A DNA stretch of 64,000 nucleotides from UBA8752 sp002336475 (GCA_943846755.1 OX044365.1:558001-622000), one strand, 5' to 3'; counted from the first letter of the stretch, positions 8,519-18,171 are shown. Notes: generated from the letters alone by a model not told the origin. Numbers and translations are program-made.

Positions 8519-9763
8519 TCAGGCGACAGCAGCCGTGAGGCGCTTTTCGCGGCGGCGGATGTTGGCTTCGATGACGTAGTGGTCGATCGTAGGCGCCATA
8601 ACGTTCATGAAGAGGATGGCCATCATCACTCCTTCGGGATAGGCGGGGTTGAAGACCCGGATCATGATCGAGAAGAGTCCACCTAGGAATCCGTATACCC
8701 ATTTTCCCGTGCTGGTTTGGGCAGCACTGACCGGGTCGGTGGCCATGAAGACGGCTCCAAACATGAAGCCCCCCATCACAATCTGGTGAACGGGACCTAT
8801 GGTCATGTAGGCGTTAAGGGAAAGCAGGTTGAAGATGGCCCCCATGACGAGTCCACCCACAATGAAACTTGAAATGATCCTCCAGCTTCCGATGCCTGTC
8901 CAAATGAGAATGGCAGCTCCGACCAAGGCGGCCAACGCACTGGTCTCAGCCACTGATCCGGGGATGGTTCCGATGAAGCAATTCATCAAAGAGAACATGC
9001 CACCGTCGGCGAACATGGACATGACGCCATTGGACACTTCTCCCTGTACCGGTTGTCCCACGGTGTTGGCCAGGTGTCCCAAAGCGGTGGCTCCAGTGTA
9101 ACCATCGGCAAGCAACCCTCCTGACTTGGCAGCCATGACATCGTGGATCCAGATTTCACCGGACATCTGTTTCGGGTAGGCGAAAAACAAGAATGCCCTG
9201 CAGGTCAAGGCCACATTGAGGATGTTCATCCCTGTACCACCAAAGACTTCTTTGGCAATCAGCACGGCAAAAGCAGTGGCGACAGCTACCATCCAGAGGG
9301 GCACATCCACAGGCATGATGAGCGGGATCAGCATTCCACTGACCAAAAACCCTTCGTTGATGGCATGGCCGTTGATTCCCGCTATGACGAACTCGATGCC
9401 GAGTCCGGTGGCGTAACTGACCACAATCAAGGGCACCACCTTGATGGCCCCTACGATGATTTTATCGAGGAACATGGCCGTCCAAGGATCGGCAGTGGTG
9501 ATGTCACCCAGGCTTAAATAGTATTGGTGGCCGATGTTCCACGTGCCAAACAGCAATGCGGGAATCATGGCCACGATGACCAAGAACATGGTCCGCTTCA
9601 GGTCGATGCCGTCGCGGACGTGCACGCCTTTGGCTGTGGTGTGACCAGGGGTAAACAGGAACGTCTCCAAGGCGTCGAAGACGACCCAGAAGCGCTTTAA
9701 TTTTCCGTCCCCGGTAAAGTTGGGCTTGACGCGCTCCTCGATGAGTTTGTGAAGGGCCTTCAT
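8519..9763 (-). CDS. nqrB: Na+-translocating NADH:quinone reductase subunit B
   Basis: Largest membrane subunit, 414 residues, about ten helices, homologous to RnfD. It holds a covalent FMN and riboflavin and takes part in quinone reduction and sodium passage. The FMN attachment motif is 'DGYTGATALG' with Thr226 as acceptor. 'GWG'-type inhibitor-region details cannot be judged by eye. The purine-rich 'AAGAAGAG' just before the ATG is one of the few Shine-Dalgarno-like sequences in the window. Confidence 0.96.
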   Translation of the reverse strand: MKALHKLIEERVKPNFTGDGKLKRFWVVFDALETFLFTPGHTTAKGVHVRDGIDLKRTMFLVIVAMIPALLFGTWNIGHQYYLSLGDITTADPWTAMFLDKIIVGAIKVVPLIVVSYATGLGIEFVIAGINGHAINEGFLVSGMLIPLIMPVDVPLWMVAVATAFAVLIAKEVFGGTGMNILNVALTCRAFLFFAYPKQMSGEIWIHDVMAAKSGGLLADGYTGATALGHLANTVGQPVQGEVSNGVMSMFADGGMFSLMNCFIGTIPGSVAETSALAALVGAAILIWTGIGSWRIISSFIVGGLVMGAIFNLLSLNAYMTIGPVHQIVMGGFMFGAVFMATDPVSAAQTSTGKWVYGFLGGLFSIMIRVFNPAYPEGVMMAILFMNVMAPTIDHYVIEANIRRREKRLTAAVA

Positions 9764-9793
9764 GGTTCTCTTCTTTATATCTCTGTTGATGGA

Positions 9794-11149
9794 TCAGGCG
9801 AATTCTTCAATCATCTGGTCCAATCCATTGCGGACGATGTCCTGGACGGCCAGCTTGGAAGTGCACACGTATTCGCACAGGGCAAAATCTTCTGGTGCCA
9901 CTTCGTAAATGCCCAGTTTTTCCATGCGGTCGATGTCGCCGACCATGATGCTCTTCAGGAGCTGCACTGGGTAAATGTCAAATGGGAAGACCGCATCGTA
10001 CTGGCCAGTGACCACAAATGCACGCTCCTCCCCATTGTTGTTGGTGTTGAGGTCGTATTCCTTCCCCTTCGGCATCAGCCAAGTGGGAAAAGCGCGTGAA
10101 GCACTGAACTTGTCAAAACCAGGTCCGAGCCACCCTTTGGTCAAGAAGAACAAAGGATCGTCACCTTCTGGAATACAAGTGACTTGCTGGTCGTGAAAAC
10201 CAAGTGCCCCTTCGTCCCCGCGAACCGTGCCTGTCAGCACATTGCCTGAGATGACGCGCGTTCCTTCCGTCATCACCCTGTCTTTGATGACGCTGGAAAG
10301 GGGGACTCCAATGGTTGTATTGAGCAGTGCCGGTTGCGAGCGGGACCCTGTGAGGGCGACCGTACGCTTGCCCACATAGCTTCCGCTCATCAGGCCTTCG
10401 CCAATGTTGGCTACGTCTTGCATGCCCACTGTCCACACCACTTCACCCTTGTTCATAGGGCCCACTTCGTGGATTTGAACCCCCACATTTCCTGCGGGGT
10501 GCGGACCTGAGAATGAGGTCATGTCTGCTTCTGTGACTCCAGAGAAGCTGGTGTCACCCTGAGCGATGCCCAACTGCACTTTGCGTCCCTCTGGAAGCAA
10601 GGCATTGAGGTAAGCCAATCCGGCGCGGAATCCGTCCATCCGGCCCTCCAAGACCATGGCAGCACTGGGCGCCAGAGGAGCCGTGTCAAAACCACTCACG
10701 AAAATGTCGCGGGGGGTGCTGTCCGAAGCGGGCATGACCGCAAAGGGCCGTTGTTGCAACATGGGCCAGAAACCCATGCTGAGCATCGCTGCGCGCACTG
10801 CATCGCCGTCTGGCTGTGTGGGATCGATGGTCGCTCCTGAAATGACACCTGAGCCTGAAGGAACCACATCAACGCGCAGGATTCGGCGCTTTTCACCGCG
10901 AACAGGCTCTTGTACCGTACCGGCGATGCCGCTTACGAACTTGATCTCGGGGTTCTTTTTGTCGGTGAAGAGAACGTCTCCTGCCTTTACCTCAGCACCT
11001 GCCTTAACGGCCATGCGGGGCACCAAACCGTGGAAATCGGTTGGATGGATAGAAAAACGGTCTGAGGCGGGAAGGTCATGGGATGCACCTTGGACTCCCC
11101 CTTTCAGGCGGATGTCCAAGCCCTTCCGGATCTTGACGGTTGCAGGCAT
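9794..11149 (-). CDS. nqrA: Na+-translocating NADH:quinone reductase subunit A
   Basis: Cytoplasm-facing subunit, related in fold to RnfC and Nqo1 but lacking their cofactors. 451 residues from the ATG at 11149, which begins 'MPATVKIRKGLDIRLKGG', the normal NqrA N-terminus. The frame stays open upstream to 11302, but that extension has no family likeness. First gene of the nqrABCDEF-apbE operon. A -7 candidate TACCTTTA lies 29 bases upstream. Confidence 0.96.
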   Translation of the reverse strand: MPATVKIRKGLDIRLKGGVQGASHDLPASDRFSIHPTDFHGLVPRMAVKAGAEVKAGDVLFTDKKNPEIKFVSGIAGTVQEPVRGEKRRILRVDVVPSGSGVISGATIDPTQPDGDAVRAAMLSMGFWPMLQQRPFAVMPASDSTPRDIFVSGFDTAPLAPSAAMVLEGRMDGFRAGLAYLNALLPEGRKVQLGIAQGDTSFSGVTEADMTSFSGPHPAGNVGVQIHEVGPMNKGEVVWTVGMQDVANIGEGLMSGSYVGKRTVALTGSRSQPALLNTTIGVPLSSVIKDRVMTEGTRVISGNVLTGTVRGDEGALGFHDQQVTCIPEGDDPLFFLTKGWLGPGFDKFSASRAFPTWLMPKGKEYDLNTNNNGEERAFVVTGQYDAVFPFDIYPVQLLKSIMVGDIDRMEKLGIYEVAPEDFALCEYVCTSKLAVQDIVRNGLDQMIEEFA

Positions 11150-11178
11150 GTCGCTTGTTACGTGCTGATTTTGCGCGC

Positions 11179-11186
11179 TAAAGGTA
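11179..11186 (-). promoter_or_regulatory. Candidate -7 element TACCTTTA for the nqr operon
   Basis: TAnnTTTG with the last base changed, 29 bases before the nqrA ATG, in the 136-base divergent region shared with the T9SS plug gene. Confidence 0.45.
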
Positions 11187-11270
11187 CTGCGCAGAGTGCC
11201 GAATTCACCCGTAGAATGCCCCAACCTTTTGGCATTGTCCACATCTGGGGGTGTGGAGTTGCTTGCGGGG

Positions 11271-11278
11271 TACTTTTG
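11271..11278 (+). promoter_or_regulatory. Candidate -7 element TACTTTTG for the T9SS plug gene
   Basis: Exact match to TAnnTTTG, 7 bases before the ATG at 11286. This predicts a leader of zero to a few bases. Confidence 0.5.
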
Positions 11279-11285
11279 ACCCGAC

Positions 11286-12560
11286 ATGCACACCCACTTC
11301 ACACGGCTTTTTCTGTTGCTCTTTGGATGGCTATGCTGCGGCTTTTGTTTTGGACAAAATGGATTAACCGTGGCTTACACTGCTCCCAGCATAGGTTCAG
11401 TTCGGCTGCATCCACTCGGCGCTCCGCTTGGCGGCCCATTCATGCAGCTGGGGGGCGACGCTCCACTGGTGCTCCGGTTCGATGACCTCTCGGGAGATTG
11501 GCCCGAATATGAATGGACCCTTGTCCACTGCACCGCTGATTGGAGCGCCGCATCAGACTTGACCGAATGGGATTACCTCGATGGCTGGGCACCTGATGCC
11601 TTGGACAACATCGAAAACAGTTTTGGAGGAAGCCTTCCGTTCGCCCATGTTGCGACCACCATTCCCTCTGAAGACCTCCGTCCCACGCGCAGTGGCAATT
11701 ATTTGTTGGTGGTGCACGCCGAAGGAGATCCTGAAAGCATAGCCCTGATCAGGAGGCTCGTCATTTATGAGCGGCTGGCTGAAGTCGAGGTGAATCAACG
11801 CCGGCCCTTCGAGGCGGACAAGGTGTCCTCCCATCAGCGGATGGAGGTTGAGGTGTCCCTCCCTCCTGGCCACCGCTGGTCGGTGCCCATGATGGACATA
11901 AGGCTGACTGCCCTGCGCAATGTGGACTGGAGCCAAGCAGGTTATGACATCGGAGCCTCAATGGTGCGCGGAGATGTGGTGTCCTTTAATCAAGACCCTC
12001 AGCTGACGTTTCCAGGATCGGACCGTTGGCGTTCGGCAGACCTTAAATCCCTTTCCTACTTGGCCCCGGGAATCAAAAGCCTCAAGGAGGTGTCCCAAGG
12101 CCAAGGGCCCTCTTGGAAGGTGGAGCTGGGGACCGATCAATCCCGGCGTTTTAGGTTGCAGGGCAGCAGACCGGATTTAAACGGGGCGTTCACCGCACAC
12201 AACGATCGTTTTGACGATGTGGAGCTGACTTCAGAATACATGGAAGTCACCTTCTCTTTGGCTCACCCCGATTTTGGTGATGTCCCCGAAGTTTTTGTCT
12301 TTGGTGGGCTGACTGGTTGGTCACTTGACCCCAGCTTTCGCATGACCTATGATGCCGACGAACAGGAATACCGGTTAAAAAAATGGCTCAAACAAGGCTG
12401 GTATGACTACCGATATGTGACCCTTGGAGATGGAAGTTCAAAGTATGCCTTCGAAGCCGATCATGCTGGCACACCCAACCTTTATACGGTTTTTGTTCAC
12501 GCCCCTGCTCCAGACGGATCTGACCGCATAATCGGCATGGAGACATTGCCTGTGAATTAA
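11286..12560 (+). CDS. Type IX secretion system plug protein (DUF5103)
   Basis: 424-residue periplasmic or outer-membrane-associated protein. In T9SS the plug closes one lateral face of the giant SprA/Sov translocon. The signal peptide ends near 'CFGQ' (residue 24). The N-terminal half carries the family pattern: 'SVRLHPLGAPLGGPFMQLG', 'LRFDDLSGDWPEYEWTLVHC', 'TEWDYLDGW', and a later 'YLLVVHAEGD'. The C-terminal half contains 'FVFGGLTGWSLDPSFRMTYD', typical of the second plug domain. Its presence implies the organism has a type IX secretion system, which fits the sorting domains elsewhere in the window. Confidence 0.82.
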   Translation: MHTHFTRLFLLLFGWLCCGFCFGQNGLTVAYTAPSIGSVRLHPLGAPLGGPFMQLGGDAPLVLRFDDLSGDWPEYEWTLVHCTADWSAASDLTEWDYLDGWAPDALDNIENSFGGSLPFAHVATTIPSEDLRPTRSGNYLLVVHAEGDPESIALIRRLVIYERLAEVEVNQRRPFEADKVSSHQRMEVEVSLPPGHRWSVPMMDIRLTALRNVDWSQAGYDIGASMVRGDVVSFNQDPQLTFPGSDRWRSADLKSLSYLAPGIKSLKEVSQGQGPSWKVELGTDQSRRFRLQGSRPDLNGAFTAHNDRFDDVELTSEYMEVTFSLAHPDFGDVPEVFVFGGLTGWSLDPSFRMTYDADEQEYRLKKWLKQGWYDYRYVTLGDGSSKYAFEADHAGTPNLYTVFVHAPAPDGSDRIIGMETLPVN

Positions 12561-12600
12561 TCTTGTCGATTGTTATATAGTTTTTGTCTACATTTTTTAC

Positions 12601-12608
12601 TAAATTGT
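12601..12608 (+). promoter_or_regulatory. Candidate -7 element TAAATTGT for apaG
   Basis: TAnnTT core, 4 bases before the ATG. Weaker than the TTTG forms but at the same spacing. The 52-base gap before apaG is AT-rich. Confidence 0.25.
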
Positions 12609-12612
12609 AGTC

Positions 12613-13020
12613 ATGAGCAGGACGAGAATATACCGAGCCACAACCGAAGGAATTCGTGTACACGTCCGCAGTAAATACGAAGCTGAATTCTCCAAACCCA
12701 GCGAGCGGAAATTCATCTTCTCGTACCGGATCACGATTGAAAACCGGAGTCACTTGGGCATCAAAATCATAAAAAGGCGCTGGCACATTGTCGACTCTTT
12801 GGGCAAAGTGCGCGACATAGAAGGAACCGGCATCGTCGGTGTTCAACCCGAAATTTTACCGGGACGGGTCTTCGAATACGACAGCGCATGTGATTTATCC
12901 AGCACGTTGGGCACCATGTCCGGTGTCTACGAAGTATCGCCTCACCGGCGAAAAACCTCAGCCTGCTTTAACGTGACCATCCCCACATTCCAACTGGAAG
13001 TGCCTTGGGTGCTCAGCTGA
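12613..13020 (+). CDS. apaG: ApaG-family protein
   Basis: 135 residues, close to the usual size of about 125. The single fibronectin-III-like ApaG domain shows 'FIFSYRITIENRS', 'KRRWHIVDSLG', 'GTGIVGVQPEILPGRVFEY' and 'GTMSGVYEV', all family hallmarks. Its biochemical role is not firmly known; it was first linked to cobalt and magnesium efflux and to ApaH neighbours. Here it stands between the plug gene and a serine hydrolase, which gives no extra clue. Confidence 0.93.
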   Translation: MSRTRIYRATTEGIRVHVRSKYEAEFSKPSERKFIFSYRITIENRSHLGIKIIKRRWHIVDSLGKVRDIEGTGIVGVQPEILPGRVFEYDSACDLSSTLGTMSGVYEVSPHRRKTSACFNVTIPTFQLEVPWVLS

Positions 13021-13035
13021 TTGAACGCTGCACGG

Positions 13036-13042
13036 TATTTTG
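13036..13042 (+). promoter_or_regulatory. Candidate -7 element TATTTTG for the serine hydrolase
   Basis: A TAnTTTG form one base shorter than consensus, 5 bases before the ATG at 13048. It supports that start over the TTG at 13021, which directly abuts the apaG stop. Confidence 0.3.
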
Positions 13043-13047
13043 CACCC

Positions 13048-14619
13048 ATGGGTGCTGCCTTACGATCCTGTATACTGTCCCTGTTGGTGGGACTGCAATG
13101 TGCCGGTGTATACGCACAGGACATAGAAATCCTCAACATTGCTGAAGAACACAACCTCGCCGGGTTGAGTGTGGTCACCCGATGTGGAGGAGAGATCAGC
13201 ACGGAGGCACACTTTGGTTTCCGCGACATCGGCCGCAAGCTGCCCGTTACCCCCACGACCACTTTTCGCATTGCCTCCATCAGCAAGGCTGCTGTTGCCC
13301 TGCTTGCGGCCAAGCTTGCAGAAGAAGGCACACTGGCCTATAACGCCCCGCTCTCTGCTTACCTGGACACGCCCCCTCAGCATCCTGGCCATCCCGCGAT
13401 CAACATCACCGTTGAGCAGTTGCTGAGCCACACCTCCGGTATTCGAGACGGCGCTGGATACGGGGACTTTTTGACGGCAACCTATGCTTCGGCTCCCGAC
13501 GCCCCCTTGCTGGAGGAAGTCCTTTCGCCCAATGGCGCCTACTACTCTTCGAACATGTGGGGACCACAAGCGCCTGGAGCACATTTCCAATACGCCAACC
13601 TCAATTTCGGCGTGTTGGCCACGGTCATGGAGGCCGCCACCGGATGGCGTTTCGATCAATTGTTTCAAGCTTGGCTTGCAGGGCCATATGGGCTTGATGC
13701 GGGCTTTAGGGTCCAGGACCTCTCGAACATTAACGCGCTCGCCGTTCTGTACCGACAAGAAAACGGACAGTGGACGGCACAGGCGGATGAGTTCCTCGGG
13801 GTCATGCCGGAGGGGCCAGATTGGAGCACCTACTACCCTGGCACCAACGCGGTCGGGTTCGCCCCCCAAGGGGGATTGCGCATCAGCGCCCGTGACCTCG
13901 GCGTTTTGACTCAACTCTGGACCACAGGTGCCGCACAGGGGGCAGATGGACAACCCTTGCAGTTTCTGTCCGCCGCTGCGCTCAGCGATCTTCATGCACC
14001 GCAGTGGTCGTACAACAGCGCCAACGGCGGGAACGGGAACAACTACGGTGGACTGTTCAACATGTGGTCGCGCGGATTGCACCTCGCCGACAGTGGCCTG
14101 GGGGCCGATCAGGTGATTCCCGATGCGGGTGTGGCCCCTTTTTTGGGACATCCGGGCGAGGCCTATGGCTTGATCAGCGATGCGTATGGCACCCCTGATG
14201 GCCACTGGAACATGACCTTGGTGACCAACGGAAAGTGGGAGGGCTACTCACCGGGAGCGTCCAGTGCTTTTTACCGGGTCGAAGAAGACATTTTTGCCGC
14301 CTTAAGGGACGACTTGCTCCAATGCACGGCCCAATCGCATGACCGTTGGGTTGCTCCGCAGGCTTCGGCGATGGCGGGACCAGTCCGACCTGGAGATTCT
14401 ACCCTTCGTGTGCACATTCCGCTGGCACTGAATCCGCCCCTGCGCTTTACCATCCTTGACGCCACAGGTCAGCAACTTCAAGAAGGCCAATCCATGGTTG
14501 TCGAGGGCGGCGTCCTAACGCTCCCCCTGCCCCACCTGTCCGCTGGCTTGCATGTAGGAACCGTCGTTCCCGCTGAGGGCAATTCGGGTTTTCGCTTTCT
14601 ATTCTGGGTGCTCAATTGA
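13048..14619 (+). CDS. Secreted serine hydrolase of the class C beta-lactamase / DD-peptidase-like family
   Basis: 523 residues. The signal peptide ends at 'VYAQ' (residue 24). The catalytic SxxK is 'SISK' (Ser77, Lys80) and the YxN motif is 'YAN' (Tyr182, Asn184); 'LLSHTSGIRDG' is the typical stretch between them. Members act as esterases, D-aminopeptidases or peptidases; the substrate cannot be told here. The last 80 residues look like a degenerate T9SS type A sorting domain: 'LRFTILDATGQQL', then 'PHLSAGLHVGTV' and a hydrophobic 'FRFLFWV' end. So it may be secreted through T9SS and anchored outside the cell. Confidence 0.85.
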   Translation: MGAALRSCILSLLVGLQCAGVYAQDIEILNIAEEHNLAGLSVVTRCGGEISTEAHFGFRDIGRKLPVTPTTTFRIASISKAAVALLAAKLAEEGTLAYNAPLSAYLDTPPQHPGHPAINITVEQLLSHTSGIRDGAGYGDFLTATYASAPDAPLLEEVLSPNGAYYSSNMWGPQAPGAHFQYANLNFGVLATVMEAATGWRFDQLFQAWLAGPYGLDAGFRVQDLSNINALAVLYRQENGQWTAQADEFLGVMPEGPDWSTYYPGTNAVGFAPQGGLRISARDLGVLTQLWTTGAAQGADGQPLQFLSAAALSDLHAPQWSYNSANGGNGNNYGGLFNMWSRGLHLADSGLGADQVIPDAGVAPFLGHPGEAYGLISDAYGTPDGHWNMTLVTNGKWEGYSPGASSAFYRVEEDIFAALRDDLLQCTAQSHDRWVAPQASAMAGPVRPGDSTLRVHIPLALNPPLRFTILDATGQQLQEGQSMVVEGGVLTLPLPHLSAGLHVGTVVPAEGNSGFRFLFWVLN

Positions 14620-14631
14620 CCCCCCTGCCAC

Positions 14632-14639
14632 TACCTTCA
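14632..14639 (+). promoter_or_regulatory. Candidate -7 element TACCTTCA for the SDR gene
   Basis: TAnnTT core, 4 bases before the ATG at 14644, within the 24-base gap after the serine hydrolase. Confidence 0.28.
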
Positions 14640-14643
14640 CCTC

Positions 14644-15381
14644 ATGGAAACCAGCCCATCCCGAACGATTTTCCTCACCGGAGCCAGCAGTGGAATTGGG
14701 GCAGCCATTGCCCGCACCCTGGTGGCCCATGGACACCAAGTATTCGCAACAGCCCGTCGCGAAGAGGCCCTCGAAAAAGTCGCCCAAGAGGCCATGGCAG
14801 GGGCCACTGGGAATGGCCGCATTCTGACAGGTGTGATGGACGTGCTCGACCCCGGCGCTCAGCAAAAAGCCGTCGCCCGTTGCTTGGCCGAATTTGGAAA
14901 GCTGGACGTGGTCATCCCCAATGCGGGGCTCGGCATTTTTTCCCCATTGGACCAGGCCGACCTAGACGATTGGATGACCATGGTGGACGTCAATGTCAAA
15001 GGCGTTTTGATCACGCTTCATGTCTGCCTTCCCCATCTGATTGAACACCAAGGTTTGGTCATCAACATGGGGTCTGTGGCTTCCCGCAACGTTTTCCCCA
15101 ACAGTGGGGTGTACTGCGCTACAAAGCACGCTGTACTGGCGTTGGGCGAGGCCATTCGCCAAGACCTCAAAGAAAAAGTGGCCAGCACTACAATTTGTCC
15201 AGGGGCTGTCAATACCGCCTTTATCGAACAGACCAAAGACCCCGCATTGCTGGACCAATACCGCCCGGGGTTCAAGAAGGGCATGCAGCCTGAATTTGTG
15301 GCCCGTCAGGTCCTCAATGCGATCGACGCCCGCGGCTACGGCGTGGTATCCGACATCACCATCCGTCCCGACTTCCTGTGA
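14644..15381 (+). CDS. Short-chain dehydrogenase/reductase (SDR family)
   Basis: 245-residue NAD(P)-dependent oxidoreductase with a single Rossmann domain. Cofactor motif 'TGASSGIG' at residues 12-19, 'NAG' at 93-95, catalytic Ser144, Tyr157 and Lys161 ('YCATK'). The 'ATARR' after strand 2 suggests NADP(H) preference. Closest in style to the YdfG/serine 3-dehydrogenase-like classical SDRs; the substrate is unknown. Its TGA overlaps the GTG of the glycosyltransferase, so the two are probably cotranscribed. Confidence 0.92.
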   Translation: METSPSRTIFLTGASSGIGAAIARTLVAHGHQVFATARREEALEKVAQEAMAGATGNGRILTGVMDVLDPGAQQKAVARCLAEFGKLDVVIPNAGLGIFSPLDQADLDDWMTMVDVNVKGVLITLHVCLPHLIEHQGLVINMGSVASRNVFPNSGVYCATKHAVLALGEAIRQDLKEKVASTTICPGAVNTAFIEQTKDPALLDQYRPGFKKGMQPEFVARQVLNAIDARGYGVVSDITIRPDFL

Positions 15382-16556
15382 ATTCCAAAAGCGCAGGACA
15401 GGTGCCTTTACGGCTGGTGTTCCTTTCTACTTCAGAAGGCTGGGGTGGATTGGAAATGAACCTGCTGCGCCATGCGCGCTGGATGGCCCGGGCAGGTCAC
15501 CAGGCGCGCATCCTGTGTTTGGAGGGCAGCCCGCTGCACCGCGCTTCACTGGCATACCTCCATGAAAAGGAAGACGAGGTAGACTTGGATTTGAGGACCA
15601 TTCGCCGCGGCTGGCGGTATTTCGCTTTTGCGACCGCTATACACCGTGCCACGCGGTTGATCCGGTACCAGGCAGACTGGCTTTGGGTGCGCGACCCTCG
15701 CGACTTGGACACCTCTGCTTGGGCACGCAGAATCATAGGTTGGTTGGGCGGTCCTACCCGGTTGGTTTTTCACCAGGGCATGCAGATCCCGAAGCCTAAG
15801 CGTTCGCCGTATCACGTCATGCGATTCGGTGCGATCGATGCGTGGGTGTCTCCACTTGGCTGGCTCAAAACACAGGTGTGCGCGAACACCCCTATGACCG
15901 CAGATCGGGTGCACATCGTTCCCCTGGGACTTGACGACAAGTGGTTCGCCCAACTCCCCGACCCTGTCCAGCAGCAACGACAAGCCCGACTGGAGCTGGG
16001 ACTGAGTCAAGAGTCCTTTGTGGTCGCATTGGTAGGCCGGATCGACCGGAAAAAAGGACAGGACGTGCTTGTGGCCGCGTTGCGTGAACTCCCTCAAGAC
16101 GTCCATGCCTTGATTGTAGGTGACCCCACCCTGGACACACTCAGTGATTACTTCGATGAAGTCCGGGCTTTTGTTCGGGACCACGAGCTTCAATGGCGCG
16201 TTCACTTCAGGCCCTATGAAGGGTTCCCACGCAACGCGTTCATAGCCGCTGATGTGGTCGCCGTATGCTCTACACAGGAAAGCGTGGGATCGGTCACCTT
16301 AGAGGCCATGGCTACGGGTTGCGCCGTCATAGGCACCGATTCAGGCGGGACTGCAGAATTGCTGGCCGATGGCCGCGGGTGGACGTTCCCAGCAGGTGAT
16401 GCCGACGCGCTTGCCCAGGCTCTGCACACGCTGCGCAACCATCCCGACACCCTGACGCCGCGCAAAGCCGCCTGTGCCCCGTACATCAAGCATCACCGCA
16501 GAGAAAAGCTTGTAGAACGTTGGCTTGACATCCTGACTGAGGTCGGCGCGGGGTAG
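15378..16556 (+). CDS. Glycosyltransferase family 4 protein (GT-B fold)
   Basis: 392 residues. The N-terminal acceptor domain opens with 'VFLSTSEGWGGLEMNLLRHA', the usual glycine-rich loop. The C-terminal nucleotide-sugar domain has 'ALVGRIDRKKGQDVLVAAL' and the E-x7-E type motif in 'ESVGSVTLEAMATGCAVIGT', followed by 'DSGGTAELL'. The product probably transfers a sugar to a lipid, polysaccharide or lipopolysaccharide precursor on the cytoplasmic face. The GTG start overlaps the preceding stop as GTGA. Other wall or LPS genes are not adjacent, so the target is unknown. Confidence 0.9.
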   Translation: MNSKSAGQVPLRLVFLSTSEGWGGLEMNLLRHARWMARAGHQARILCLEGSPLHRASLAYLHEKEDEVDLDLRTIRRGWRYFAFATAIHRATRLIRYQADWLWVRDPRDLDTSAWARRIIGWLGGPTRLVFHQGMQIPKPKRSPYHVMRFGAIDAWVSPLGWLKTQVCANTPMTADRVHIVPLGLDDKWFAQLPDPVQQQRQARLELGLSQESFVVALVGRIDRKKGQDVLVAALRELPQDVHALIVGDPTLDTLSDYFDEVRAFVRDHELQWRVHFRPYEGFPRNAFIAADVVAVCSTQESVGSVTLEAMATGCAVIGTDSGGTAELLADGRGWTFPAGDADALAQALHTLRNHPDTLTPRKAACAPYIKHHRREKLVERWLDILTEVGAG

Positions 16557-16558
16557 GC

Positions 16559-16566
16559 TAATTTCG
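16559..16566 (+). promoter_or_regulatory. Candidate -7 element TAATTTCG for prfC
   Basis: TAnnTTTG with one change, 6 bases before the prfC ATG, straight after the glycosyltransferase stop. Confidence 0.35.
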
Positions 16567-16572
16567 CAGCCT

Positions 16573-18171
16573 ATGTCCGCATTGACTCAGGAAATCGCCC
16601 GCCGCAAGACGTTTGCCATCATCTCCCACCCTGACGCTGGGAAGACGACCCTCACGGAAAAGTTCCTCTTGTTCGGTGGTGCCATCCAAACTGCCGGGGC
16701 GGTGAAATCCAACAAGATCACCAAGACAGCGGCGTCAGACTTCATGGACATCGAGCGACAAAGGGGCATTTCGGTGGCCACATCGGTCATGGCCTTTGAA
16801 TATGAAGACTGTCTGATCAACTTGCTCGACACCCCGGGTCACCGGGACTTTGCAGAGGACACTTACCGCACGCTGACTGCTGTGGACAGTGTCATATTGG
16901 TGATTGACTGTGTCAAAGGCGTCGAGGCCCAGACCGAGCGGCTGATGGAAGTCTGCCGCATGCGGGATACTCCGGTGATCATCTTCATCAATAAAATGGA
17001 CCTCGAGGGGCGGGACAGTTTTGACTTGCTGGACGAACTGGAGCAAAAGTTCTCCATTAAAGTCTGCCCCCTTTCTTGGCCCATCAGCCAAGGTCACACC
17101 TTTCAAGGCGTCTACAACCTGTTCGACAGCACGTTGCGCTTGTTTCAAAGCGACAAACAGCGCATCACCGAAGACCTCCTGCGGATCGAAGGGCTGTCAG
17201 ATCCAGCGTTGGACGAGATGGTGGGTGAAGACCACGCTGCGGAGTTGCGCGAGGAAGTAGAGATGGTACAAGGCGTCTACGATCCTTTGGATATGGACGC
17301 TTACGCGCGTGGTGAAGTGGCTCCGGTATTCTTTGGCTCTGCGGTCAACAACTTTGGGGTTCAGGAAATGCTGGATTCATTCATCCGCATCGCTCCTACT
17401 CCCCGTCCCCGGACCACCACCCAACGCGAGGTGGAACCCACAGAAGAGAAATTCAGCGGCTTCATTTTCAAGATCCACGCCAACATTGATCCGCGGCACC
17501 GGGACAGGATTGCTTTTTTGCGCGTCTGTAGTGGCACCTTCAAACGCGGCACCTTCTACAAGCACACCCGACTCAATAAAAAGCTGAAGTTTTCGAACCC
17601 TGCCACGTTTATGGCTTCGGCCAAAGCGGTCGTGGATGAGGCCTTTCCCGGTGATGTGGTCGGCCTCTACGACACCGGGAATTTCAAAATCGGCGACACC
17701 TTGACTGAGGGCGAAGACCTGCAGTTCCAAGGCATTCCGAGCTTTTCTCCCGAGATCTTTAAAGAGCTTCAGAACAACGACCCGATGAAGTCCAAGCAAT
17801 TGGAAAAGGGCATCCAGCAATTGACCGATGAGGGTGTGGCACAGTTGTTTATCATGAACCCGGGCAACCGAAAAGTGGTGGGGACTGTAGGCGAACTGCA
17901 ATTTGAGGTCATTCAATACCGCTTGGAACACGAATACGGAGCCAAAGCGACCTTCGTGCCCAAGCGCTTTCACAAAGCTTGCTGGCTCACGGGAGAAGAA
18001 GAAAAGGTGGCTGAATTCAAGCGGCTCAAAGTCTCCGAAATGGCAGTAGATAAAGACGGCAACGACGTGTACCTGGCCCCCTCCCAGTTCATCCTCGACA
18101 TGGAGAGCGGCAACTTCCCAGAAATTACGTTCCACACGACTTCTGAGTTCAAGACCGCCCAAGCAGTGTAA
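16573..18171 (+). CDS. prfC: Peptide chain release factor 3
   Basis: GTPase that recycles RF1 and RF2 from the ribosome after termination. 532 residues, the normal length. G1 'SHPDAGKTTLTEK' near the N-terminus, switch region 'RQRGISVATSVM', G3 'DTPGHRDF', G4 'NKMD'. The C-terminal domain shows 'GELQFEVIQYRLEHEYG', also standard for RF3. The release-factor methylase gene prmC is elsewhere in this window, but there is no operon link. Confidence 0.97.
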   Translation: MSALTQEIARRKTFAIISHPDAGKTTLTEKFLLFGGAIQTAGAVKSNKITKTAASDFMDIERQRGISVATSVMAFEYEDCLINLLDTPGHRDFAEDTYRTLTAVDSVILVIDCVKGVEAQTERLMEVCRMRDTPVIIFINKMDLEGRDSFDLLDELEQKFSIKVCPLSWPISQGHTFQGVYNLFDSTLRLFQSDKQRITEDLLRIEGLSDPALDEMVGEDHAAELREEVEMVQGVYDPLDMDAYARGEVAPVFFGSAVNNFGVQEMLDSFIRIAPTPRPRTTTQREVEPTEEKFSGFIFKIHANIDPRHRDRIAFLRVCSGTFKRGTFYKHTRLNKKLKFSNPATFMASAKAVVDEAFPGDVVGLYDTGNFKIGDTLTEGEDLQFQGIPSFSPEIFKELQNNDPMKSKQLEKGIQQLTDEGVAQLFIMNPGNRKVVGTVGELQFEVIQYRLEHEYGAKATFVPKRFHKACWLTGEEEKVAEFKRLKVSEMAVDKDGNDVYLAPSQFILDMESGNFPEITFHTTSEFKTAQAV